From Pseudomonadota bacterium (GTDB taxonomy: Bacteria > Pseudomonadota > Gammaproteobacteria > Burkholderiales > SG8-39), in the NCBI GenBank assembly GCA_025352885.1, contig JANXRZ010000091.1, positions 1-64,000 of the forward strand: DNA of 64,000 nucleotides. The letters are read 5' to 3'. The position numbers and the translations under genes are program-made. This document shows, piece by piece, positions 19,883 through 28,561 of this stretch (its first letter is position 1; every line of letters starts with the position of its first letter). The notes under the pieces are model-generated. The model saw nothing but the letters and a program-made list of their open reading frames with translations. It was not told where the DNA came from and made no database searches.

Positions 19883-19969
19883 GGGGGCGGCGGTTTCGCT
19901 GGGGTGCTGCAGATCATATTCGAACTCGCGTAAGATTCAGCGGACACTTTCGCTAGATGGAGCGAGCGC

Positions 19970-20488
19970 ATGGACCCGATGCCGATCGTGGATCTTTCCG
20001 ACACCGCCAGGAAGCTGGGCGAGAGCGGCAAGCGTGTGAACGTGCTCTGGCAGGAGCCGGACTCGCTTGCCTTCGTGGCCCGCGGCCGCGAGTACCGCAG
20101 CGAGTTCCACCTGAATCCGAGCGAAGAGCTCATGTACCAGATCAAGGGCGAGATGCGCCTGCACTACCGCACGCCCGAGGGGAAGGAAGAGGTGGCGGTC
20201 ATCAAGGAAGGCTCGGTGATCCATACACCGGCCGGCGTGCCGCATTCGCCCCGCTTCCCGCCCGATGCCTATGCGCTCATCGTCGAAAGGAAACGCCGCC
20301 CCGGCGAGATCGACCGCTTTCACTGGTACTGCCGCAAGTGCGACGGTTTCCTGCACGAGGAGACTTTCGTGGTTTCGGACTACACGCAGGACCCGGTGTC
20401 GAAAGCCTATAAGAACTTCTTCGACAGCGAAGCGTTCCGTACCTGCGAGAAATGCGGCGACGTGTTGCCCGCGCCGGAGACGATGTAG
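19970..20488 (+). CDS. 3-hydroxyanthranilate 3,4-dioxygenase
   Basis: A 172-residue cupin dioxygenase with the length of the bacterial HAO/NbaC group. Iron ligands His47, Glu53 and His92 and the substrate-pocket Arg43 and Glu106 align with the Ralstonia metallidurans enzyme. The C-terminal rubredoxin-like site is present as Cys121-x2-Cys124 and Cys159-x2-Cys162. It cleaves 3-hydroxyanthranilate to 2-amino-3-carboxymuconate semialdehyde, the branch from tryptophan, nitrobenzoate or anthranilate derivatives. It opens a plus-strand run with RidA (2 nt gap), creatininase and LigA/LigB genes. The start follows a GGAG-type box. Confidence 0.95.
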   Translation: MDPMPIVDLSDTARKLGESGKRVNVLWQEPDSLAFVARGREYRSEFHLNPSEELMYQIKGEMRLHYRTPEGKEEVAVIKEGSVIHTPAGVPHSPRFPPDAYALIVERKRRPGEIDRFHWYCRKCDGFLHEETFVVSDYTQDPVSKAYKNFFDSEAFRTCEKCGDVLPAPETM

Positions 20489-20490
20489 CC

Positions 20491-20895
20491 ATGCCGAAAA
20501 TCCTCGTCCAGTCTGCCAAGGCGCCGGTCACTGGGTTCACCGATGCAGGCACGCCTTCGCCGCTTGCGCAAGCGATTCGCGCAGGGGACTTCCTCTACGT
20601 GTCCGGGCAGGGGCCGCTCGATCCGCTGACCAAGAAAGTGGTGTCCGAAGACATCAAGGAACAAACGCGGCAGACGCTCGCCAACCTCGTCGAGATCCTG
20701 CAGGCGGGAGGCGCAACGCTTGCGAACGTCGTGAACATGCGCGTATGCCTGCGCAACACCGGCGATTTCGCCGCATTCAACGAGACCTTCCGTGAATTCA
20801 TGCAGGGCGAGAAAGTGACGCGCACCTGTACCGGCGGCACGCCACATCGCGCGGGCGTGAATGTCGAGATCGATTGCGTGGCGTACCTTGGGTAG
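20491..20895 (+). CDS. RidA-family protein, possible 2-aminomuconate deaminase
   Basis: A 134-residue RidA/YjgF-type protein (VSGQGPLDP, QTRQTLANLVEIL). 2-Aminomuconate deaminases of nitrobenzene and nitrobenzoate pathways (AmnD/NbaF type) belong to this family and occur next to 3-hydroxyanthranilate dioxygenase and ACMSD genes. The position here, 2 nt after the dioxygenase stop, fits that role: deaminating 2-aminomuconate to 4-oxalocrotonate. A general reactive-enamine deaminase is the alternative. The catalytic Arg of RidA proteins is Arg105 by family position, in the CTGGTPHRAG neighbourhood, but was not verified. Confidence 0.85.
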   Translation: MPKILVQSAKAPVTGFTDAGTPSPLAQAIRAGDFLYVSGQGPLDPLTKKVVSEDIKEQTRQTLANLVEILQAGGATLANVVNMRVCLRNTGDFAAFNETFREFMQGEKVTRTCTGGTPHRAGVNVEIDCVAYLG

Positions 20896-20916
20896 CAGTT
20901 GAAAAAAGGGGAGAGC

Positions 20917-21861
20917 ATGAACAGGACAAGGCATTCAATCGCAGGTGTGGCTTTCATGATCGCGATGATCGCGGCCGGTTCGGCAAGCGGGCAGGGCCGC
21001 GTGTCGGAGGGCGGGTATTCGATCTTCAACGAGACCATGGTCGACCTGAACTACCAGCAGGTCGAGGAGGCCGCAAAAGCCGGGGCCATTCTCCTCTGGC
21101 CCCTCGGCGTGATCGAAGAGCATGGGCCCCACTTGCCGTTGGGGACGGATATCTACAATTCCTACGCGACGATGAAGCAGGTCGCGCGGTTGCTCAGGGC
21201 CAAGGGGCAGCAGGTGCTCATCGCGCCGCCCATGTACTGGGGCATCAACGACGCCACGGGTGCCTTCGGCGGATCCTTCAGCGTCAAGCCCTCGACGCTC
21301 AAAGCGATCATCGAGGACACCTTCGCGAGCTTTCGCAAGGACGGGTTCCAGTCGGTCTACATCATCACCGGCCATGGAGACCGGCTGCACAACCTCACGA
21401 TTGTCGAAGGCGTGGAGGCCGCGCGATCCAGTACCGGCATGCGCGGCTTTGTCGTGCTTGCCCCGGTCATGCGCGACCGGCTCGGCCTCAAAGGCACCGA
21501 AGGGCACGTGGTCGTGACTGATGCGCCCGCGGCGGGGGCCGCGCTCTCCGCAGCGCCGCGGTACATCGAGGTCCATGCCGGCGCAGGCGAGACCTCGGCT
21601 ACCTGGTTCAACTTTCCGGCTCTCGTGAACGGGCCGCTGGCCGCGTCGCTGCCGGATACGAAATTCGGTCCCGACGACCTTGCCGAGTGGCGCAAGGGCT
21701 GGGACAACGCGCGGACAAAGACGCCCCTCGGGTATCTGGGAGATCCGTCGACCTCCAGTGCAGAACGCGGGGGCGCGGCGTTCCATGACGGCGCCCAGCG
21801 GCTTGCTAATACGATCCTGGCCCATGTCGCCGCCTCGCCTTGGATGAAACATCGCCCCTAG
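20917..21861 (+). CDS. Creatininase-family protein with signal peptide
   Basis: A 314-residue protein of the creatininase/mycofactocin MftE fold. The metal-binding motif EEHGPHLPLGTD is at about residues 68-79 and the GHGD loop at 155-160 replaces the family's NGHGGN. An N-terminal signal peptide (MNRTRHSIAGVAFMIAMIAAGSASGQ) is unusual, as most family members are cytosolic, so this one is probably periplasmic. ATG 20917 follows AAGGGGAG. It would hydrolyse a cyclic amide or a peptide-like amide; 2,6-dihydroxypseudooxynicotine-like or lactam substrates are conceivable. It lies between RidA and LigA genes. Confidence 0.82.
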   Translation: MNRTRHSIAGVAFMIAMIAAGSASGQGRVSEGGYSIFNETMVDLNYQQVEEAAKAGAILLWPLGVIEEHGPHLPLGTDIYNSYATMKQVARLLRAKGQQVLIAPPMYWGINDATGAFGGSFSVKPSTLKAIIEDTFASFRKDGFQSVYIITGHGDRLHNLTIVEGVEAARSSTGMRGFVVLAPVMRDRLGLKGTEGHVVVTDAPAAGAALSAAPRYIEVHAGAGETSATWFNFPALVNGPLAASLPDTKFGPDDLAEWRKGWDNARTKTPLGYLGDPSTSSAERGGAAFHDGAQRLANTILAHVAASPWMKHRP

Positions 21862-21918
21862 GAGCTCGCATGGAGAATCAGGTGACGCGCAAACGTGCGG
21901 GTGAAAAGGAGATCTGAT

Positions 21919-22224
21919 ATGGGCGTGATGGACACCGACAAGACCCTCCCGACGAACACGCTCATCTTCGAGGTGCGGCGGGACCGCAAGCTCCTCGAGC
22001 GCTTCGCGAAGGACCTCGATGGGCTCATGGCCGACTACGGCCTTTCCGAGGCGGAAAAAAAGGCGTTGCGCGAGATCGACCTGATGGCGCTGTCGAAGAT
22101 GGGCGTGCATCCGTATTTCCTGCCGCAGGTCAGCCGCCTCTTCAAGGGCACCGGCTATAACCACAACGATTCGGCGGCCGCGCAGTTGTATGCGTCGAAA
22201 ATGCTGAACACCGGGAAGGGCTGA
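21919..22224 (+). CDS. LigA-like alpha subunit of extradiol dioxygenase
   Basis: A 101-residue protein with the LigA domain (small alpha-helical subunit of protocatechuate 4,5-dioxygenase): RKLLERFAKDLD, then YGLSEAEKKALREID, and a C-terminal helix. It starts at ATG 21919 behind AAGGAG and its TGA is one nucleotide before the LigB-type gene. The alpha subunit caps the active site of the LigB beta subunit in LigAB. The pair identity as protocatechuate dioxygenase is not certain; gallate, aminophenol and other para-diol substrates are known for this class. Confidence 0.85.
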   Translation: MGVMDTDKTLPTNTLIFEVRRDRKLLERFAKDLDGLMADYGLSEAEKKALREIDLMALSKMGVHPYFLPQVSRLFKGTGYNHNDSAAAQLYASKMLNTGKG

Positions 22225-22225
22225 G

Positions 22226-23059
22226 ATGGCCGAGATTGTTTCAATCCTCGCGCTGGCGCATGCGCCCGGCGCCACAGGCTGGCTCGACAAGGCGCCCAAG
22301 CACGAGCAGGACGGGATCATCAATGGCTATGCGGAGATGAGGAAGCGCCTCGCAGCGGCGAAGCCGGATGTGATCGTCGGCATCGCCAACGACCACCTGC
22401 TCAACTTTCATCCGGGCAACGTGCCGGACTGGTGCGTGGGCATTGCGGATCGTTGGGAGGGTCCGGCCGAGTGGTTCCGAGATTGGGTGAACGTACCGCA
22501 TTATGAAGTGGGCGGCGATCGCGATCTGGGTCGCACCATCGTGCGGGAGTCCGGTAAGCGAGGGATCAATCTCGCGTTCAGCGATTCGCTCCTCTTCGAT
22601 GACAACTGGTCGGTGCCGCTGCATTTCCTGACGCCCGAGCACAACTTGCCGCTAGTGCCCATCCACATGAACTGCGTCCTGCCGCCTATGCCGACGACGC
22701 AGCGGTGCTACGAATTTGGCAAAGTGCTGGCCGAGGTGATTCGCGCGTGGCCGGAAAAGAAGCGCGTCGCGATCATGGCTACGGGCGGGCTCTCGCACGA
22801 TCCGGGCGGTCCAAAATATTTCGGCGTGGACGAACCTTTCGACCGCGGCTTCCTTGCGCTGCTCGGCGAAGGCAATCCGGAAAAAGTGCTGCGGGAAGTG
22901 ACGCCCGAAAAGATGATCGCAGCAGGCGACGGCGGCACAATCGAGCTGCTCGCCTGGTTCGTCGCAATGGGCGCCGCGGGCAATCGCAAAGCCGACACCG
23001 CCTTTTACGTTCCTTCCGTTCCCCTTCGGTGCGGCATGGGCGGCGTCACCTGGATGTAA
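22226..23059 (+). CDS. LigB-type extradiol ring-cleavage dioxygenase (beta subunit)
   Basis: A 277-residue class III extradiol dioxygenase. The N-terminal SILALAHAPG contains the iron-ligand His region (His12 type in LigB), IVGIANDHLLNF carries the second His, and MATGGLSHDPGG is the family signature with the catalytic His. Length matches LigB of LigAB. With the adjacent alpha subunit it probably cleaves a catechol or aminophenol ring in meta fashion. If protocatechuate is the substrate it would continue from the distant pobA (12324-13514). Two repeat-element arms follow its stop. Confidence 0.88.
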   Translation: MAEIVSILALAHAPGATGWLDKAPKHEQDGIINGYAEMRKRLAAAKPDVIVGIANDHLLNFHPGNVPDWCVGIADRWEGPAEWFRDWVNVPHYEVGGDRDLGRTIVRESGKRGINLAFSDSLLFDDNWSVPLHFLTPEHNLPLVPIHMNCVLPPMPTTQRCYEFGKVLAEVIRAWPEKKRVAIMATGGLSHDPGGPKYFGVDEPFDRGFLALLGEGNPEKVLREVTPEKMIAAGDGGTIELLAWFVAMGAAGNRKADTAFYVPSVPLRCGMGGVTWM

Positions 23060-23070
23060 TCGGTGTAATC

Positions 23071-23258
23071 GGGGCCAGGCTCAACCTTGACGGGGCCAGG
23101 CTCAAACCTGACAAAAAGGGGCCAGGCTCGCCTTTTTGTTAGATCGAGATCAACAGGGAAGCCAAACCGTTTCGTGGAAAGAAATCGAGCCCGGCCCCTT
23201 TTTGTCAGGTTTGAGCCTGGCCCCTTTTTGTCAGGAAAGTCGACTCTGACCCGACTTT
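23071..23258. repeat. REPIN-like inverted repeat element with 55-nt core
   Basis: Three direct arms, GGGGCCAGGCTCAA at 23071 and 23092, GGGGCCAGGCTCG at 23118, are followed by a 55-nt unrelated core (23131-23185) and the reverse complements CGAGCCCGGCCCC at 23186 and GGTTTGAGCCTGGCCCC ending near 23224. The linker CTGACAAAAA separates arms on both sides. The right end is a second small palindrome, AAAGTCG-N9-CGACTTT (23236-23258). The element lies between the convergent LigB and amidohydrolase genes and supplies the last 17 codons of the latter. An almost identical copy is at 58438-58600. As RNA it would form a long hairpin; a dual terminator role is possible. No RAYT transposase is in the window. 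Confidence 0.85.
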
Positions 23259-24920
23259 CTGGAACACGACCTGGCCGCCGGCGATGGTGAGAGCTGGGGC
23301 GACGTGCGGAAGGCGGTAAGCGTCCATCGCGAGCGGATTTTCGTCGAGCACGATCATGTCCGCGAGCTTGCCGGGCTCGAGCGTCCCGCGCTGGTGCTCT
23401 TCCATGCAGAGGTAGGCGCCGCTCACGGTCGCGCAGCGGAGTGCTTCTTCGCGCGTGATTCGTTGGCCCGGCGCAACTACAGACGCGGTGTCGCGATCGA
23501 GGCGCTCGACGGCCTGCCAGATGCAGGGCCATAGCGAGATAGGCACGTTGTCGGTAGCGAGAGACACCGTTACGCCTGCATCGAGCAATGAGCGGATCGG
23601 GCAAAGCCTGTCCGTCTTGTCCGGCCCGAGGCCTCGCGCAATCGCAGAGGCTTTCTTCCAGATGTACGCGTTGGTATGCGTCGTGACCACGATGCCGTGC
23701 TCGCGCAAGCGTGAAACCTGGCCTGCATCGATTGTGATCGGATGCGCGATGACCCAGCGCAGGTCCGCGATCGGCGATTCGCGCGCGGCTTCTTCATACA
23801 ACTCGAGGTTCTCCATCTGGATCGAGCACACGCGGAGCTTTTCACGCGCTGCCGCCTTCACGAGGACCAGCAGCTTGTCGCGCGGCAGCGTGCAGTCGTA
23901 GTTGAAGCCCGCCCATCCCGTTTGCGGAGCGCACAGGGCACGCATGCGCGCCTCCTCGGGCCGGGAATCCATCTCAGCGTAAACGCCGGCCAAGCGCAGC
24001 CAGTCGTCGCCTGCGCCTCGCCCACTAAGCCTGCCTGCCTGTTCAGTTACCCACTTGGCGACGTCCTCTTCACTTGCCCCGCTCCAGCCCGGGCTGAAAG
24101 CAAGCGTGGCCCGCACGGTCTGTCGGTTGTGCGAGCGCAGCGCGCGGTAGGCATCGATTACTTCGGCGGAGACACCGTGGCCCTCGAATACAGAAGTCGT
24201 CCCGCAAGCGTTGTAGAGCTGCATCGAGCGGCCCAGCGTACGCAGGCGATCGTCGGCCGTGAAATGGGGCGCGGTTCGAAACAGCGTGAACTCGGTGATC
24301 GGCTGGTATGCATTGTCGAAGATTCGCCCGGTCGGTTCGCCTTGCCCGTCGACGTCGATCTCCACGAGCGGCGACGGCGCTAGCGTCCCGCACCGGATGC
24401 CGGCCAGCGAAAGCGCCGCAGAGTTGGCGACAGTCAACAATGGCAGCTTGAACGGCCAATATCCCCAGGCGCAGCGGATGAGAATCGGATGGCGAGTCGA
24501 GGCGCGGTCGAGGTCCTGCCGGTCCGGGAGCCGCCCTTCCTCGAACATCGTCTCGTACACGAAGTATTCAGGCGGCTCGCCGAGCGGCATCGTGACGATC
24601 CACTGTCCCGGCGGCGTATCGGCGGCAAGGCGTGCGAGGCGGTCGACCAGTTCGCGGATCGACCGGCAGCCGGACATCGAAGGCAACACTTCCTTCAACC
24701 CTTCGCGGTCGAGATGCGCGTGGCCATCGGTAAGGCCGGGCATCAACGTGCGGCCCGCGAGCTCGATCACTTTGGTCGAGGCGCCGATCAGCGAAGAAAC
24801 CTCGGCGTCGGTCCCCATTGCGCGAATGCGGTCGCCCTCTACCGCTACTGCCGTCGCCTCGCCTGTGCCGGCAAGCGTCAGCACCGTTCCGCCGCGCAGG
24901 ACGAGATCCGCCGTCGACAT
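23205..24920 (-). CDS. YtcJ-type amidohydrolase (amidohydrolase family 3)
   Basis: A 571-residue amidohydrolase of the PF07969 group. Metal-site motifs: DGHAHL near the N-terminus, RWVIAHPITID in the middle, SLATDNVP toward the C-terminus. Substrates of this group are N-acyl or N-formyl compounds and imides. The last gene of a minus-strand operon with crotonase, acyl-CoA ligase and two Bug receptors; the ATG is 15 nt after the Bug stop. The C-terminal 17 residues (after VVFQ) are encoded by the repeat element at 23071-23258, so the native C-terminus has been replaced or extended by repeat-derived sequence. Confidence 0.88.
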   Translation of the reverse strand: MSTADLVLRGGTVLTLAGTGEATAVAVEGDRIRAMGTDAEVSSLIGASTKVIELAGRTLMPGLTDGHAHLDREGLKEVLPSMSGCRSIRELVDRLARLAADTPPGQWIVTMPLGEPPEYFVYETMFEEGRLPDRQDLDRASTRHPILIRCAWGYWPFKLPLLTVANSAALSLAGIRCGTLAPSPLVEIDVDGQGEPTGRIFDNAYQPITEFTLFRTAPHFTADDRLRTLGRSMQLYNACGTTSVFEGHGVSAEVIDAYRALRSHNRQTVRATLAFSPGWSGASEEDVAKWVTEQAGRLSGRGAGDDWLRLAGVYAEMDSRPEEARMRALCAPQTGWAGFNYDCTLPRDKLLVLVKAAAREKLRVCSIQMENLELYEEAARESPIADLRWVIAHPITIDAGQVSRLREHGIVVTTHTNAYIWKKASAIARGLGPDKTDRLCPIRSLLDAGVTVSLATDNVPISLWPCIWQAVERLDRDTASVVAPGQRITREEALRCATVSGAYLCMEEHQRGTLEPGKLADMIVLDENPLAMDAYRLPHVAPALTIAGGQVVFQKVGSESTFLTKRGQAQT

Positions 24921-24935
24921 CAGCCGGAGTTCCTA

Positions 24936-25904
24936 TTACTCGGGCTTGATGCCCGCGTCCTTCACGATGCGCGCGTACTTCTCGAAGTCCTGCTTGAGGA
25001 TGTCGCCAAAATCCTCGGGGGAGGTGTGCGCGATTTCGCTATACCCATCGGTCACGCGCTTGGTGACGTCCCTGTCGGCGAGCGCCTCGCCCAGTGCGTG
25101 GTTGAGCCTGTCCACAATGGTCCGCGGCACGCCCACGGGCAGCATGACGCCGTGCCAGCCCACTAGGATGAAGCCCGGCAGTGTCTCCGCCATGACGGGC
25201 ACGTCGGGCAACGGAAGGCCGCGCGAAGGCCGCGTCAGTGCGATCGGGCGGATCTTGCCCGCGCGGATCTGCGGCAGGGACGTGTTGTAAAGGTCGAAGA
25301 GGATGTTCACCTGCCCGCCGAGCAGGTCGGTGAGGGCGGGGCCGTTACCTTTGTACTGCACATGGACCATGTCGGTCTTCGTGATCGTGGGCAGCCACAG
25401 GCAGCCGAACGTCATGAGCCCGCCGCCCGAGGCGCAGGTGATGCTGCCGGGCTTTGCTCGCGCCGCAGCGATGATTTCGCCCACGGTCTTCGGCCCGAAA
25501 GCAGGGTTCGCCACGAGCGCATACGATTGCACCGTCATCTGCGCGAGCGGCGCGAGCTCCTTGAGGGGATCGACCATGTTCCTGAAGAGCGAAGGGTTCG
25601 TCACGATGTTCGGCACGACATAAAGCATCGTGTAGCCGTCGGGCGCCGAGCGTGCCGCCGCCTCGTGGCCGATGTTGCTGTTGCCGCCCACCCGGTTGTC
25701 GATGATCACGGGCTGGCCAAGGCGTTCGGAAAGCTTGGGGCCAACGACGCGGGCGATCACATCGGCCGGGCCGCCGGCGGCGAAAGGCACGATCCAGCGA
25801 ACGGGCTTCGCGGGCCAGCCTTGGGCGAATGCAACTTGCGTCGTACCGGAAAGGACCAACAGTGCGGCCAGGGCGAGCGTCCTGTTGCGCATCGTAGTGT
25901 TCAT
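24936..25904 (-). CDS. Bug/TctC-type receptor (3)
   Basis: A 322-residue Bug receptor with a signal peptide ending in VAFAQ and loop FAAGGPADVIAR. ATG 25904 is chosen because it begins the signal sequence and has GGAAC upstream. It lies between a second Bug gene (29 nt) and the amidohydrolase (15 nt). A pair of adjacent receptors in one operon suggests two related ligands, or one ligand and its hydrolysis product. Confidence 0.92.
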   Translation of the reverse strand: MNTTMRNRTLALAALLVLSGTTQVAFAQGWPAKPVRWIVPFAAGGPADVIARVVGPKLSERLGQPVIIDNRVGGNSNIGHEAAARSAPDGYTMLYVVPNIVTNPSLFRNMVDPLKELAPLAQMTVQSYALVANPAFGPKTVGEIIAAARAKPGSITCASGGGLMTFGCLWLPTITKTDMVHVQYKGNGPALTDLLGGQVNILFDLYNTSLPQIRAGKIRPIALTRPSRGLPLPDVPVMAETLPGFILVGWHGVMLPVGVPRTIVDRLNHALGEALADRDVTKRVTDGYSEIAHTSPEDFGDILKQDFEKYARIVKDAGIKPE

Positions 25905-25933
25905 GGCTTTATGTTCCAAGGATTGGGGTGCGT

Positions 25934-26938
25934 TCAGTCGGCGCGCACGCCGGTGTCTTTCACAAGTCTGGCCCACTTGGCAATCTCGGCCTGCAGATAG
26001 GTGCGGAACTGCTGCTGCGTCTCGTGGCTGGGCTCGACTCCCTCCCGAGCGTACCTTTCCTTCACGTCGGGTAATGCGGAAATGCGGGCGATCTCAAAAT
26101 GCAGCCGGGTGACAATCTGCGACGGGGTCTTTGCAGGAACGAATACGCCGAAGCAACTCAGCACGTCATAGGCCGGCACACCGGATTCAGCGAGCGTCGG
26201 GATCTCCGGCACCGCAGTCGAGCGGCGCGTCGGTGTGATGGCGAGCGCCCGGACCTTGCCCGATTTGATGAAGGGGACAGCCGAAGGCAGGAAGTCGAAC
26301 ATCATCTGGATCTGCCCGCCGATGAGGTCCGCGATTGCGGGCGCGTTTCCTTTGTAAGGCACATGCACGATGTCGATCGCCGCGAGCGACTTGAACATCT
26401 CGCCCGCAAAGTGAGCGCTGGTGCCGGTGCCCGCCGAGCCGAAATTGATCTGGCCGGGCTTCTCCTTGGCCAGCGCGATCAGTTCACGCGCCGACTTCGC
26501 CGGCACGCCTGGGTTCACGAGCAGCACGAAGGGAACCGAGCCCACCAGTGCTACTGGCTCGAGATCCTTGTTCAAGTCGTAAGGCAGCTTGCTGTAAAGA
26601 CTCATGCCGATCGCAAGCGTCGTGACCGAACTCATGAGCAGCGTGTAGCCGTCTGGCGCTGCCTTCGCGACCGCGTCCGTGCCGAGGTTGCCGCCCGCGC
26701 CGGGGCGGTTGTCCACGATCACCTGCTGGCCGAGGTTCTCGCCCAGCTTTGCGGCCACGATGCGCCCGACGATGTCAGTGCTCCCGCCGGGCGGATAGGG
26801 CACGACCATGCGCAATGGACGCCTCGGGAAGTCCGATGGTGCCTGGGCGAAGGAGGTGAGCGACATCGCGCAAAGGAGCGCTCCGACAAACGGCCTGGCG
26901 ACTCGTGCGGCCAAGGCAGGAAACGTATAGAGGAACAT
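25934..26938 (-). CDS. Bug/TctC-type receptor (4)
   Basis: A 334-residue Bug protein with the loop YPPGGSTDIVGR. The signal region (VARPFVGALLCAMSLTSFAQ) follows a slightly longer N-terminal tail from ATG 26938. No Shine-Dalgarno box is seen, so it may depend on coupling to the acyl-CoA ligase, whose stop is 26 nt upstream. In contrast to its neighbour it carries a Gly rather than Ala in the loop end (VGR instead of IAR), and shares little sequence with it beyond the family blocks, so the pair is not a recent duplication. Confidence 0.92.
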   Translation of the reverse strand: MFLYTFPALAARVARPFVGALLCAMSLTSFAQAPSDFPRRPLRMVVPYPPGGSTDIVGRIVAAKLGENLGQQVIVDNRPGAGGNLGTDAVAKAAPDGYTLLMSSVTTLAIGMSLYSKLPYDLNKDLEPVALVGSVPFVLLVNPGVPAKSARELIALAKEKPGQINFGSAGTGTSAHFAGEMFKSLAAIDIVHVPYKGNAPAIADLIGGQIQMMFDFLPSAVPFIKSGKVRALAITPTRRSTAVPEIPTLAESGVPAYDVLSCFGVFVPAKTPSQIVTRLHFEIARISALPDVKERYAREGVEPSHETQQQFRTYLQAEIAKWARLVKDTGVRAD

Positions 26939-26964
26939 TGTTCGATCCAATTGAGGCGGAAGAG

Positions 26965-28554
26965 TCAATGGGCGGAGGCTCGCGCGATCAGTTCGCGACG
27001 GAGCACTTTCCCGTTGGCGGATTTCGGCAGCACGTCCACAAAGTCGAAGATCTGCGGAACCTTGTTCCTCGCGATCCGCGCCTTCAACCCGGTCTTGAGT
27101 TTTTCGGCGTAGCCCCCTTCGACCGCGTCGCGCGGGGTCAGCGGTGAACGCATCACGACAACTGCGCGGATAAGGTTGCCATCGGTCGCGCTCGCGACCG
27201 GGACCACGCAGGCCTCGGCGACCGAGGAATTCTCCAGCAGCGCGTTTTCGATTTCGATGGGCACGATGAAGATGCCCCGGCTCTTGAAGCAATCATCGCC
27301 GCGCCCGGCGATCCAGAAATAGCCGTCTTCGTCCTTGCGGGCGAGATCGCCGGTATGGAACCACCCATCGTGCACGACTGCGGCTGTCTTCTCGGGATCC
27401 TTGTGATAGCCGAGGAAGAGGCTCGGATTGTCAATCCCGAAAACGAGCTGGCCGACTTCGCCCTGCGGCACCGGTTTCAGCTGGTCATTGACCACTTCCG
27501 CCACGATGTCCCACGGGACGCCGACCGATCCGGGCTTGAGCTGCAGCAAGGGGCTTTGCCCGAGCACCATCTGGTATTCCGAGATGCCGTAGTGCTCGTA
27601 GATATCCGTGCCGAACCGGGCTTTCCATGCGGCCAACGGTGCCGCCCCCAGCGCTTCGCCGCTTGCGTTGCAGGCACGAAGGCTCGAGAGGTCGTAGTTC
27701 TTTTCGATCCCGTCGATGGCAAGGGTCCGCCGATACATCGTGGGTACTGCATAAGCGACGGTCACGCGAAACCGGGCAATGCTTTCAAGCAGTTTCTCAG
27801 GCGATGCACGCTCTTCGAGGACCGCGCCGGTAATCCCATTGCGGAGCGCAAACAGCACATTGTGCCCAAGCAGGCTGATGAAGCTCCACTCGCCCGCAGC
27901 CAGTGCGATGTCGTTTGGTTCCGGCGGAAGGCGAAGGCGGTTTGCATCGCCCCGGCCGATGATCCAGCGATGTGCATGGACGATGCCCTTAGGCCTGCCC
28001 GTGGTACCGGACGTGTAGCACATGAGCGCCGGTTCATCCGCCGCGGTGTCTTCGATTTCAACTGTGTCTCCGCGAACCATGTCTTCATACACACCCTCGC
28101 CCGGCAGCGCCCCTCGAGCCACGATCAAGCCCCTCGGCAGCAGCGCGCTCAACGCTCGCAAAGGCTCGGCCAGCTCGTTCAGCGCGACGGCGGCCACTGC
28201 GTCGCTATGCTCGAGGACGTATTGCACATCCGCCATCGCGGCCGCGGAGTTCTGCATCACTGGAACGGCGCCCAGCTTGGCGAGGCCAAGGAAGGCGACG
28301 GCGAACTCGATGCAGTTCCAGGTCCGAAGCAGGACCCGGTCGCCGCGTCCTATGCCCCGCTTGCGGCAGGCAGCGGCGAAGGCGCCCGATTGCGCGTCGA
28401 GTTCGGCGTAGGTCAGCTGCCCGCGCACGCTGACGAACGCCACCTTGTTGCCCAACCCGGCCTTCAGCGGCGCCTCTAGCGCTTCGCGCGCGATATTGAC
28501 GCGCGCCGGGATAACGCGATCCGTCATTTGCGTCGCTACGGAAGATTTCAGCAA
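26965..28554 (-). CDS. AMP-dependent acyl-/aryl-CoA ligase
   Basis: A 529-residue ANL-superfamily ligase, the size of benzoate- or 2-aminobenzoate-CoA ligases. The AMP/P-loop motif CYTSGTTGRPKG is near residue 180, the HTGD and GRGDDCFKSRG core motifs are in the C-terminal half, and the catalytic Lys is in KSANGKVLRRE. It activates a carboxylate with ATP and CoA. The start is TTG 28554 because a GAGGA box sits 6 nt upstream; ATG 28527 is the alternative. It lies between a crotonase gene (7 nt gap) and a Bug receptor, so the substrate is an acid imported via the receptors. Confidence 0.9.
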   Translation of the reverse strand: MLKSSVATQMTDRVIPARVNIAREALEAPLKAGLGNKVAFVSVRGQLTYAELDAQSGAFAAACRKRGIGRGDRVLLRTWNCIEFAVAFLGLAKLGAVPVMQNSAAAMADVQYVLEHSDAVAAVALNELAEPLRALSALLPRGLIVARGALPGEGVYEDMVRGDTVEIEDTAADEPALMCYTSGTTGRPKGIVHAHRWIIGRGDANRLRLPPEPNDIALAAGEWSFISLLGHNVLFALRNGITGAVLEERASPEKLLESIARFRVTVAYAVPTMYRRTLAIDGIEKNYDLSSLRACNASGEALGAAPLAAWKARFGTDIYEHYGISEYQMVLGQSPLLQLKPGSVGVPWDIVAEVVNDQLKPVPQGEVGQLVFGIDNPSLFLGYHKDPEKTAAVVHDGWFHTGDLARKDEDGYFWIAGRGDDCFKSRGIFIVPIEIENALLENSSVAEACVVPVASATDGNLIRAVVVMRSPLTPRDAVEGGYAEKLKTGLKARIARNKVPQIFDFVDVLPKSANGKVLRRELIARASAH

Positions 28555-28561
28555 AATGTCC

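Noticed and set aside
23071-23258. Possible CRISPR-like array
   Set aside because: Repeats are few, short and inverted rather than regularly spaced direct repeats; no cas genes.
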